Source: Streptosporangiaceae bacterium
GTDB taxonomy: Bacteria > Actinomycetota > Actinomycetes > Streptosporangiales > Streptosporangiaceae
Length of the DNA: 6,089 nucleotides
NCBI GenBank assembly: GCA_025934635.1
Contig: JAICWX010000439.1
Span: 1-6,089 of the forward strand
Reading direction: 5' to 3'
The notes beneath the pieces were generated by a model. The model was not told where the DNA came from. It was given only the letters and a program-made list of their open reading frames with translations, and searched no databases. Positions 1-6,089 of the stretch are shown here, in pieces (positions within the stretch are counted from its first letter, which is position 1; every line of letters begins with the position of its first letter). A program made the translations under genes and the position numbers.

Positions 1-437
<437 letters not shown>

Positions 438-477
438 GCGACCGCCACCGAAAAAGCCGCCCAAGCCGCCCCAAACA

Positions 478-2346
478 TCATGACCCCGCGGCACCGAGGG
501 CCGAACGATCCGGGCTGGTCGCCGGGGCGGCCGGCAGCCTGACCTGGATGGTCAGCCCGCCGCCGGGCGTGTCCACCGCGGAAATGCGGCCGCCCATCGC
601 CTCGGCGAAACCGCGCGCCACGGTGAGCCCGAGCCCCACGCCCGGGTGCCGGTCGCCGGCCCGCTCGAACGGCTCGAAGATACGGTCCTTCTGCTCGTCC
701 GGCACGCCCGGACCGTGGTCCGCCACCTCGAGGCACACCGTCCCCCCGGACAGCGAGGCGTGCAGCCCGGGCGGCCGCCCGGCGGGGGAGTAGCGCAGCG
801 CGTTGGAGAACAGGTTGGCCAGCACCCGCTCGAGCAGGCCAGGATCGGCCAGCACCAGCGGGAAGCCGTCCGGCACGGCCAGCTCGAGCCGCAGCGAGTC
901 GTCCAGGCCGACTGCCGCCACCGGCGCCACCTCGTCGATCGCGGTCGGCCGCAGGAACGGCTGCAGCGAGCCGGCGTGCAGGCGGCTCATGTCGAGCAGG
1001 TTGCCGATCAGCGCGTCCAGCCGGTCCGCGTTCTGCTCGATCGTGGCCAGAAAGTCGGCCTGATCTTCCAACGACCACGCCACATCGGTCTGCCGCAGGC
1101 TGCTGACCGATGCCTTGACCGAGGCGAGCGGGGTGCGCAGGTCGTGGCTGACCGCGGCCAGCAGCGCGGTCCGCATCCGGTTGCCCTCGGCCAGCGCCTC
1201 GGCCTGGGCGGCCTGGGTGCGCAGCCGCTCCCGGTCGAGCGAGGTCGCGGCCTGGGCCGCGTACCCCGCGATCACGGCCGGCGTCGCCGACGGAGCCTGG
1301 CCGCACAGAAGCAGGGTCAGGTCGTCGCGGATATCGATGCGGTTGGCCGCGTCCAGCGCACCGTCCACACCGCTCGAGGCGATCCGGACCCAGGTACCGC
1401 CGGCTCGTTCGGTCAGTTCGGCCTGGCCGCCGTGGGCGCGGGTCAGGTGCTCGAGGACGGCGGCCGGCGAGTCGGCCCCGCCGAGCACGGTCTGCGCCAG
1501 CTCCAGCAGCGAGGCCGCCTCCTCGCGGGCCGCCGCGGCCTGGACCGCGCGCCGCGCGGCCAGGTGGACCATGCTGCTGACGGCGACCGCGACGGTGACG
1601 AACAGCAGCAGGGCCAGCAGGTTCGGTGGCTCGGCGATGGTGAACGTGTGCAGCGGCTCGGTGAAGAACCAGTTGAGCAGCAGGCTGGCTGCCACCGCGG
1701 CCAGCACGGCGGGCCAGAACCCGCCCACCACCGTGATCGTCACCACCGCGACCAGGTAGATGAGCAGGTCGTCGGCCAGGTCCAGGTGCGGCCGGGCAGC
1801 GGTGAGAACCAGTGTCAGCAGCGGCAGCAGCGCCGCGGCCAGCAGCGCCCCGCCCACCCGGCGCCGCAGGCCGATCGCGGCATCCCCAGTCGCCGCGGCC
1901 GCGGAGCCCGCGCCCGCCAACGAGGCCGCAGCGGCCGCGCGCCGGTCACGTCGCATGCCCGGATACCTGCCCACGCCTACCAGTGTGCGCCGCCGCCCGT
2001 GCCAGCGGAACACCACGCCAGCCACCGCGCCAGCCACCACGGCCGCACCGATCACCAAAGCGGCGTGCCCGGAGGCCGGCCCGGTCGGCCGCAGCTGCGC
2101 GTACGGCGGTCGCGCGAAACCGACAGCGGTGAGCCAGCCGATCCCGGCCAGGAACAACGCCGCCACCGGTTCGGCGGCAAAGGACATGAAACAAGCGATC
2201 ACCGCGCAGAGAACCAGCACTCCGGTGGCCGGCAGGCGGCCGTTCAGGGCGGCGGCGGCCGTGCCCACGGCCAGGAACATGGCGAAGGCGGCCGGCAGCG
2301 CGTACGGCGCCGGCGCCGCCGAGGACCCAAAGAACCTGTATCTCAT
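478..2346 (-). CDS. kdpD: Short KdpD-type sensor histidine kinase (DUF4118, HisKA, HATPase)
   Basis: Membrane histidine kinase of 622 residues, expected to autophosphorylate and signal to the adjacent KdpE. Domains in order: four predicted N-terminal membrane segments (about 13-33, 39-56, 60-77, 92-114); a basic, Ala-rich linker (115-164); a DUF4118-type four-helix module (about 165-262) with the signature LLNWFFTEPLHTFTIAEP; a GAF-like or coiled region (about 265-390); HisKA with phospho-acceptor H401 in SHDLRTPLASVK; HATPase with N-box N511/N515 (NLFSNALRYS), G1 DHGPGV (543-548) and G2 GVGLGL (569-574). All catalytic motifs are intact. The roughly 350-residue N-terminal KdpD and Usp domains of E. 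coli-type KdpD are absent. The ATG at 2346 follows GGGGGTGCG, an acceptable ribosome-binding region. ATG 1956 would give a 492-residue form with one membrane module, but the upstream frame is open and looks like coding sequence. The gene is divergent from a KimA-like permease, which supports a potassium-related role. Confidence 0.9.
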   Translation of the reverse strand: MRYRFFGSSAAPAPYALPAAFAMFLAVGTAAAALNGRLPATGVLVLCAVIACFMSFAAEPVAALFLAGIGWLTAVGFARPPYAQLRPTGPASGHAALVIGAAVVAGAVAGVVFRWHGRRRTLVGVGRYPGMRRDRRAAAAASLAGAGSAAAATGDAAIGLRRRVGGALLAAALLPLLTLVLTAARPHLDLADDLLIYLVAVVTITVVGGFWPAVLAAVAASLLLNWFFTEPLHTFTIAEPPNLLALLLFVTVAVAVSSMVHLAARRAVQAAAAREEAASLLELAQTVLGGADSPAAVLEHLTRAHGGQAELTERAGGTWVRIASSGVDGALDAANRIDIRDDLTLLLCGQAPSATPAVIAGYAAQAATSLDRERLRTQAAQAEALAEGNRMRTALLAAVSHDLRTPLASVKASVSSLRQTDVAWSLEDQADFLATIEQNADRLDALIGNLLDMSRLHAGSLQPFLRPTAIDEVAPVAAVGLDDSLRLELAVPDGFPLVLADPGLLERVLANLFSNALRYSPAGRPPGLHASLSGGTVCLEVADHGPGVPDEQKDRIFEPFERAGDRHPGVGLGLTVARGFAEAMGGRISAVDTPGGGLTIQVRLPAAPATSPDRSALGAAGS

Positions 2347-2387
2347 CGCACCCCCATTCCAGCCCGGGAAACAGTCGACTCCAGCGC

Positions 2388-2406
2388 CCCTAACGGATCC
2401 TTAACG
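2388..2406 (-). promoter_or_regulatory. Paired direct repeat CGTTARGG at 11-bp pitch (candidate operator, kinase side)
   Basis: On the minus strand CGTTAAGG (2406-2399) is followed exactly 11 bp later by CGTTAGGG (2395-2388), matching at 7 of 8 positions. Head-to-tail half-sites one helical turn apart are typical of OmpR-family regulators. The pair lies about 42-60 bp upstream of the kinase start, suited to autoregulation by the KdpE encoded next door. The assignment to KdpE is inference. Confidence 0.45.
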
Positions 2407-2458
2407 CCCAGCTCAGAAAGCTTGACGCGACGCATACGGCGGCGGCGCCACCCCGCGC

Positions 2459-2491
2459 ATAGCGTCAGAAAAACGTGAGCGGCACGTGAGC
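2459..2491 (-). promoter_or_regulatory. Three-unit 11-bp direct repeat, PHO-box-like (candidate operator, permease side)
   Basis: On the minus strand GCTCACG occurs at 2491-2485 and again at 2480-2474, with the exact repeat extending one more base (T). A weaker unit, TCTGACG at 2469-2463, falls at the same 11-bp pitch and matches at 5 of 7 positions. The unit matches the Streptomyces PhoP direct-repeat core GTTCACC at 5 of 7 positions and has the same 11-nt period. The array ends 25 bp before the permease GTG. It may bind KdpE, a PhoP-like regulator or another OmpR-family protein. Confidence 0.5.
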
Positions 2492-2516
2492 ACAAAACCG
2501 GACGGAGCCAAGCCCA

Positions 2517-4955
2517 GTGGCGATGCGCAAGGCGGCTGGCCTGCTAGTCGGCGGTCAGCCGAACGAGCTGCCGGAGACCTTCTGGTACTCCGTCAAGCGC
2601 CGCATGCTCGGCCCGCCGATGGTCAACGAGCAGCTCAAGGAGGAGCGGCTGTCCAAGCCGCTGGCCCTGGGCGTGCTGTCGTGCGACGGGATCTCGTCGG
2701 CGAACTACGGCTCGGAGTTGATCCTGCACGAGCTGCTGCCGCTGTTCGGCCTGGCGTCGTTCACGCTGCTGATGCCGCTGACCGGAGTGATCCTGCTCGG
2801 CATCTTCCTGGTCGTGCTGTCCTACCGCGAGGTGGTGACGGTCTACACCCGGGCGGGCGGCTCCTACGTGGTGGCCAGGGAGAACTTCGGCCCCCGGGTG
2901 GCCCAGGTCGCGGCCGTCGCGCTGATGGTGGACTACGTGGTCACGGTCGCGGTGCAGAACTCCGCGGGCAGCGCCGCGATCTTGTCCACGTTCCCCGCGC
3001 TGGCCCGGCCGCTCGGCGAAACCGCGACCCTGCTGCTGATCACGGTCGCGGCCACGCTCCTCATGGCGTACGTGAACCTGCGCGGCGTCCGGGAGAACGG
3101 CAGGACGTTCGCGCTGCCTACCTACCTGTTCACCGGTTCTGTGGGCCTGATGATCCTGACCGGGCTGGCCCGGGAGGTCTTCGGCGGCGGCCTGTCCCAC
3201 GTCACCTGGCACCCCGGAACGGTGGCGATCGGGCACAACGCCGGCACCCTGATCGCCTTCGCGGCCATGCTCACGCTCGCCCGCGCGTTCGCCAACGGCG
3301 GTTCCTCGCTGACCGGCATCGAGGCGGTGTCCAACGCGGTCAGCGCGCTGCGCCCGCCCGAGGGCCGAAATGCCCGGCGGATCCTGGAGATCCAGGGCGC
3401 GATCGTGATGTTCCTGATCGCCGGCATTTCCTGGCTGGCCCACCTCACCCACGCGGTCCCGTACGCCAGCGGCGTCCCCACGGTGGTCTCCCAGGAGGCC
3501 GGCCTGGTCTTCGGGCCCACCGTCTTCGGGCAGGTCATGTTCTACCTGGTCCAGGCGGGCGCCATCACGATCCTGTTCACCGGCGGCAACACCAGCTTCA
3601 GCGGCTTCCCGTTCCTGACCAGCTTCGTGGCGGAGGATCTGTTCCTGCCGCGCTGGCTAAGCAAGCGCGGCCACCGGCTGGTGTTCTCCAACGGCATCAT
3701 CGTGCTCACCGTGCTCGCGCTCGCCCTGCTGTTCGCGGTCGGGGCGAACACCAACAACCTGGTCCCCTTCTACGCGATCGGCGTGTTCACCGGGTTCTCC
3801 ATGGCTGGCTTCGGCATGGTCCGCTACCACCTGCGACAGCGCGAGCAGGGCTGGCGCCGCCGGCTCATCATCAACCTCACCGGCGGCATCTACACCGCGC
3901 TGGTCGTGGTGATCTTCGCGGTGGTGAAGTTCACCGAGGGCGCCTGGCTGGTGGTCGTGGTCTTCCCGATCGGGGTGTTCGCGTTCATCCGGCTGAACCG
4001 CGAGTACCGGACCGAGTCCCGGGTGCTGCAAAACATCGGGGAGCGCCGCGCCACCGGCGTGGCACAGAACCCGCCGAACTACACCCGCCGGGTGGTCATC
4101 GTCTTCATCGACGACTTCGACCTGGCCACCCTGGCCGCGCTCCGGTACGCGAAGAGCCTGCGGGCGACCACGGTGCGGGCCGTGCACTTCGTCATCGACA
4201 GCGAGCAGGCCGAGCGGCTGCGGGCCGCGTGGCTGCCGGACCGCGGCGTATCGCTGGAGTTCGTCGACTGCCCGGACCGCAGGCTGACCCGGTGCGCCGC
4301 TGACCTGGTGGCCCACGAGGCGGAGGCGCCCGGCACCCAGGTGACCGCGATCCTGCCCCGGCGCAGCTTCGCGCCGCTGCTCGGCCGGCTGCTGCACGAC
4401 CGGACCGCGGACAAGATCGCCGGCGTGGTCAGCCGGGTGCCGAACGCGGCCGCCACCATCATCCCGTTCGACGTGCAGAACCGGGTCCGCGTACTGCAGG
4501 AGCGCCAGGCCGGCCTGATCCCCGTGCCGACGCCGGTCACGGGTCCCTCGCCCGATGACGAACTGCGGCACCTCAAGGCCGCGGCCGCCGCCGCGACGCC
4601 GGCCGACGACCGGCCCGGCCCCGTCGACCCGCTGCCCGGCGCGGGCGGCTACGACCGGCCCGTCCCGCCCAGGGACGCGACCCCGATCGGCTCGATCCAC
4701 GAGCCGGGCAAGTTCACCGTCGAGGGCCGGGTCCGGGTCGTCGAGATCAGGTCGGTGCAGAGTAATTCGGTCCTGGCCTGCGAGCTGTCCGATTCCACCG
4801 GGGACCTGACCGCGCTGTTCTACGGCCGGTCCCGCATCGCGGGCGTGATGTGCGGCTCCCGGGTCAGGTTCCGCGGCCAGGTCGGCATCAAGGAAGGAGC
4901 ACCCGTCATGGTCAACCCGGCCTACGAGCTCACCTCCGCCCAGGACAACGATTAA
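2517..4955 (+). CDS. KimA-like APC-superfamily potassium permease with USP-like and OB-fold tail
   Basis: Predicted inner-membrane potassium importer of 812 residues; KimA of B. subtilis, a proton-coupled APC/KUP-superfamily transporter, is about 607. Twelve membrane segments span about residues 46-491. The segment-1 motif SCDGISSANYG carries D57 and Y64, with the same spacing as the KimA potassium-site D36/Y43; D139/Y140 in MVDYVVTVAV match KimA D117/Y118; E269 lies in the segment-6 LTGIEA motif; EGAWLVVVVFP marks the last segment. A cytoplasmic USP-like domain follows (about 523-660, with LLGRLLHDRTADKI), then a Pro/Ala/Asp-rich linker (661-721) and an OB-fold (722-806, with LTALFYGRS and VMVNPAYEL). 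The GTG at 2517 is nine bases after GGAG; ATG 2523 is the only close alternative, and a stop at 2487 closes the frame. Automatic annotation would probably say amino acid permease, but the conserved site residues and the Kdp neighbours favour potassium. The OB-fold is not part of B. subtilis KimA and its role is unknown. Confidence 0.88.
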   Translation: MAMRKAAGLLVGGQPNELPETFWYSVKRRMLGPPMVNEQLKEERLSKPLALGVLSCDGISSANYGSELILHELLPLFGLASFTLLMPLTGVILLGIFLVVLSYREVVTVYTRAGGSYVVARENFGPRVAQVAAVALMVDYVVTVAVQNSAGSAAILSTFPALARPLGETATLLLITVAATLLMAYVNLRGVRENGRTFALPTYLFTGSVGLMILTGLAREVFGGGLSHVTWHPGTVAIGHNAGTLIAFAAMLTLARAFANGGSSLTGIEAVSNAVSALRPPEGRNARRILEIQGAIVMFLIAGISWLAHLTHAVPYASGVPTVVSQEAGLVFGPTVFGQVMFYLVQAGAITILFTGGNTSFSGFPFLTSFVAEDLFLPRWLSKRGHRLVFSNGIIVLTVLALALLFAVGANTNNLVPFYAIGVFTGFSMAGFGMVRYHLRQREQGWRRRLIINLTGGIYTALVVVIFAVVKFTEGAWLVVVVFPIGVFAFIRLNREYRTESRVLQNIGERRATGVAQNPPNYTRRVVIVFIDDFDLATLAALRYAKSLRATTVRAVHFVIDSEQAERLRAAWLPDRGVSLEFVDCPDRRLTRCAADLVAHEAEAPGTQVTAILPRRSFAPLLGRLLHDRTADKIAGVVSRVPNAAATIIPFDVQNRVRVLQERQAGLIPVPTPVTGPSPDDELRHLKAAAAAATPADDRPGPVDPLPGAGGYDRPVPPRDATPIGSIHEPGKFTVEGRVRVVEIRSVQSNSVLACELSDSTGDLTALFYGRSRIAGVMCGSRVRFRGQVGIKEGAPVMVNPAYELTSAQDND

Positions 4956-4962
4956 AACCTAG

Positions 4963-4995
4963 GCACCGAACGGGGTAGCCATCCCCGTTCGGTGC
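4963..4995. terminator. Bidirectional intrinsic terminator between convergent permease genes
   Basis: GCACCGAACGGGG (4963-4975) and CCCCGTTCGGTGC (4983-4995) form a perfect 13-bp inverted repeat around the 7-nt loop TAGCCAT. It sits 7 bp after the plus-strand TAA and 25 bp after the minus-strand TGA. The minus-strand transcript has a short T run about five bases past the stem (TTTT at 4957-4954), whereas the plus-strand side has only a weak one (CTTTGATC). This suits a shared terminator for two convergent genes in a GC-rich genome, where U-tracts are often poor. Confidence 0.85.
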
Positions 4996-5020
4996 AAGGT
5001 CTTTGATCTCGTGGTGCTGG

Positions 5021-6089
5021 TCAGACCGCGGGGAAGATCAATTCGTAAGCCGGGTTGATCATCACCGGGTGGCCGTCCTTGATGCCCACCGAGCCCTTGA
5101 AGCGGACCCGCGCGCTGCACACGATGCCCGGGATGTGCGAGCGGCCGTAGAACAGCGCCGTGAGGGTGCCGCTCCCGTCGGAGATCTCGCAGGCCAGCAC
5201 CGAGTTGCTCTTGACCGGCTTGATCTCCACCACCCGGATCCGGCCCTCCACGACGACCTTGCCCGGCTGGGTGATCGAGCCGATCCGGGTGATCCCGGGG
5301 ACGGTGGATGGCGTCTCGCCGTCCGGGCCGGTGTCCTCGCACGGCTCCGGCGTCTTGCGCCGGAGCAGGCCGCGGGCCTTCGCCGCTTGCTCGGAGAGCG
5401 GCGCGCCCTTGCCGTTGGGCCCCGCCCCGTTCGGCCCGGCCCCGTTGGGCCCGGTGCCGGTCGATGCTGCGCCGTTCGCGTGGTCGGCCGCGACCGCGGC
5501 CTCCTCGGTCCTGAACTTCTGGTCGGCGGTGTCGGCGGCCCCGGCCGCCATCGTGGCGGCGGCCTGGCGCTCCTGCAGGACCCGGACGCGGCTCTCCACG
5601 TCGTAGGGCACGATGGTGGCGGCCGAGCGCGGGATGCGGCTGACCACGGCGGCGATCTTGTCCGCGGTGCGGTCGTGCAGCAGCCGGCCGAGCAGCGCGG
5701 AGTAGCTGCGCCGGGGCAGCACCACGGTGACGTGGGTGCCGGGGTCGGCGACCTCCCGCTCGACCAGTTCGGCGGCCGCCCGGAGCAGCCGCCGGTCGGC
5801 CACGTCGACGAAGTCCAGCGGGACGCCGCGGTCGGCCCGGGTCCACTTCTCCCGCAGCTTGTCGGCCCGGACGCTGTCGAGGACGAAGTGCCCCGCGCGG
5901 ATGCTGCTGGGCCGCATGCTCCGCGCGTACCGCAGCGCGGCCAGCGTGGCCAGGTCGAAGCCGTCCACGAAGACGAGGATGATACGGCGGTTGTAATGCG
6001 GCGGGGGCGGCGGCTGGTTCTCGGTCAGCGTCTCGAGCACGCCGGACTCGGCCGCGTACTCGCGGTTCATCCGGATCAGGGCGGGCACC
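5021..6089 (-). CDS. C-terminal part of a second KimA-like permease with USP-like and OB-fold tail (5' end beyond window)
   Basis: The visible 355 complete codons start inside the gene. The first residues, VPALIRMNREYAAES, align with VFAFIRLNREYRTES just after the last membrane segment of the permease at 2517, so the transmembrane part lies past the right edge and the GTG at 6088 is an internal valine, not a start. A USP-like domain spans visible residues 31-172 and shares LLGRLLHDRTADKI and RVRVLQERQA with its paralogue. A longer Ala-rich linker (173-265) contains a short Gly-Pro-Asn-Gly repeat, and an OB-fold follows (266-352). The OB-folds of the two genes match at about 59 of 82 positions by eye, while the linkers have diverged completely. 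The gene ends in TGA at 5023-5021, convergent to the first copy and separated by a shared hairpin. It looks intact within the window. Function is inferred from the paralogue. Confidence 0.88.
   Translation of the reverse strand, partial: VPALIRMNREYAAESGVLETLTENQPPPPPHYNRRIILVFVDGFDLATLAALRYARSMRPSSIRAGHFVLDSVRADKLREKWTRADRGVPLDFVDVADRRLLRAAAELVEREVADPGTHVTVVLPRRSYSALLGRLLHDRTADKIAAVVSRIPRSAATIVPYDVESRVRVLQERQAAATMAAGAADTADQKFRTEEAAVAADHANGAASTGTGPNGAGPNGAGPNGKGAPLSEQAAKARGLLRRKTPEPCEDTGPDGETPSTVPGITRIGSITQPGKVVVEGRIRVVEIKPVKSNSVLACEISDGSGTLTALFYGRSHIPGIVCSARVRFKGSVGIKDGHPVMINPAYELIFPAV
5411..5455 (-). repeat. Three 15-bp tandem units coding for an AGPNG linker repeat
   Basis: Three near-identical 15-bp units (5411-5425, 5426-5440, 5441-5455) differ at only a few bases. 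They encode consecutive Gly-Pro-Asn-Gly-Ala units in the linker between the USP-like and OB-fold domains of the second permease. The paralogue at 2517 has no such repeat. The repeat is in frame and probably arose by slippage in a flexible, low-constraint linker. Confidence 0.8.

Larger units (their letters stand above)
2347..2516. promoter_or_regulatory. Divergent intergenic control region
   Basis: This 170-bp stretch separates the divergent kinase and permease starts and should hold promoters for both. I see no convincing -35/-10 pair on either strand. TTGACG at 2422-2427 matches a -35 box, but nothing like a -10 lies 16-19 bp downstream. It carries two direct-repeat sets at 11-bp pitch, listed separately. 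An in-frame TGA at 2487-2489 closes the permease frame upstream, so the permease start must lie after it. GGAG at 2504-2507, nine bases before GTG 2517, is the likely ribosome-binding site. Confidence 0.7.

Noticed and set aside
1954..1956. Internal ATG as the true start of the kinase, giving one membrane module
   Set aside because: The frame upstream is open to 2346, encodes well-formed hydrophobic helices and has its own ribosome-binding-like GGGGG, so the longer form is preferred.
2422..2427. TTGACG as a sigma-70-type -35 box for the permease
   Set aside because: No plausible -10 hexamer occurs 16-19 bp downstream, so a promoter call is not supported.
646..2478. Long open frame on the plus strand (about 610 codons) antisense to the kinase
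   Set aside because: Its translation is rich in Arg, Gly, Gln and His with no recognisable domain. It mirrors the GC-biased codons of the kinase, whose catalytic motifs are unambiguous.
2483..2488. CACGTG palindrome as a stand-alone operator
   Set aside because: It is embedded in the 11-bp direct-repeat array, which explains it better; a six-base palindrome is common by chance at this GC content.
2347..2516. Possible c-di-AMP (ydaO/kimA-type) riboswitch ahead of the permease
   Set aside because: The leader is short and I find no conserved ydaO-type core or stem arrangement. The region is better explained by direct-repeat operators.
2486..4303. Long plus-strand open frame overlapping the permease in another frame
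   Set aside because: Arg/Pro/Gly-rich low-complexity translation, whereas the overlapping frame gives a coherent 12-helix transporter.
3657..4700. Minus-strand open frame antisense to the permease USP and linker region
   Set aside because: Compositional shadow with no domain or ribosome-binding site. The same holds for the 4959-5846 minus-strand frame that overlaps the second permease tail.

Overview
This window comes from a high-GC bacterium, almost certainly an actinomycete. Third codon positions are strongly GC-biased, GTG starts occur, and every recognisable protein has an actinobacterial character. The genus cannot be fixed from the sequence. The theme is potassium homeostasis.

Layout: positions 1-437 (minus) hold the 5' part of a KdpE-type OmpR-family response regulator that runs off the left edge. 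Positions 478-2346 (minus) hold its partner, a short KdpD-type membrane histidine kinase. It keeps the DUF4118 membrane module and the kinase core but lacks the large cytoplasmic KdpD/Usp input domains of classical KdpD. Positions 2347-2516 are a divergent intergenic region with two separate sets of direct repeats at 11-bp pitch, the geometry used by OmpR-family regulators. Positions 2517-4955 (plus) hold an 812-residue KimA-like APC-superfamily permease with a C-terminal USP-like domain, a Pro/Ala-rich linker and a terminal OB-fold. A perfect 13-bp stem with a 7-nt loop (4963-4995) separates it from a convergent gene (5021 to the right edge, minus). The visible part of that gene is a second copy of the same USP-linker-OB-fold tail, with its membrane part outside the window.

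Reading: the kinase and regulator form one transcription unit that diverges from the first permease. The simplest model is a Kdp-type two-component system controlling one or both KimA-like potassium importers through the 11-bp repeat arrays. This is inference, and kdpFABC could lie beyond the left edge. The most unusual feature is the fusion of an actinobacterial OB-fold module to a KimA-like transporter, present twice and in convergent orientation. The OB-fold closely resembles a small stand-alone protein that, from memory, is encoded near TrkA and APC-permease genes in Streptomyces. The kinase also has an extra N-terminal four-helix membrane module that may be a degenerate copy of DUF4118.
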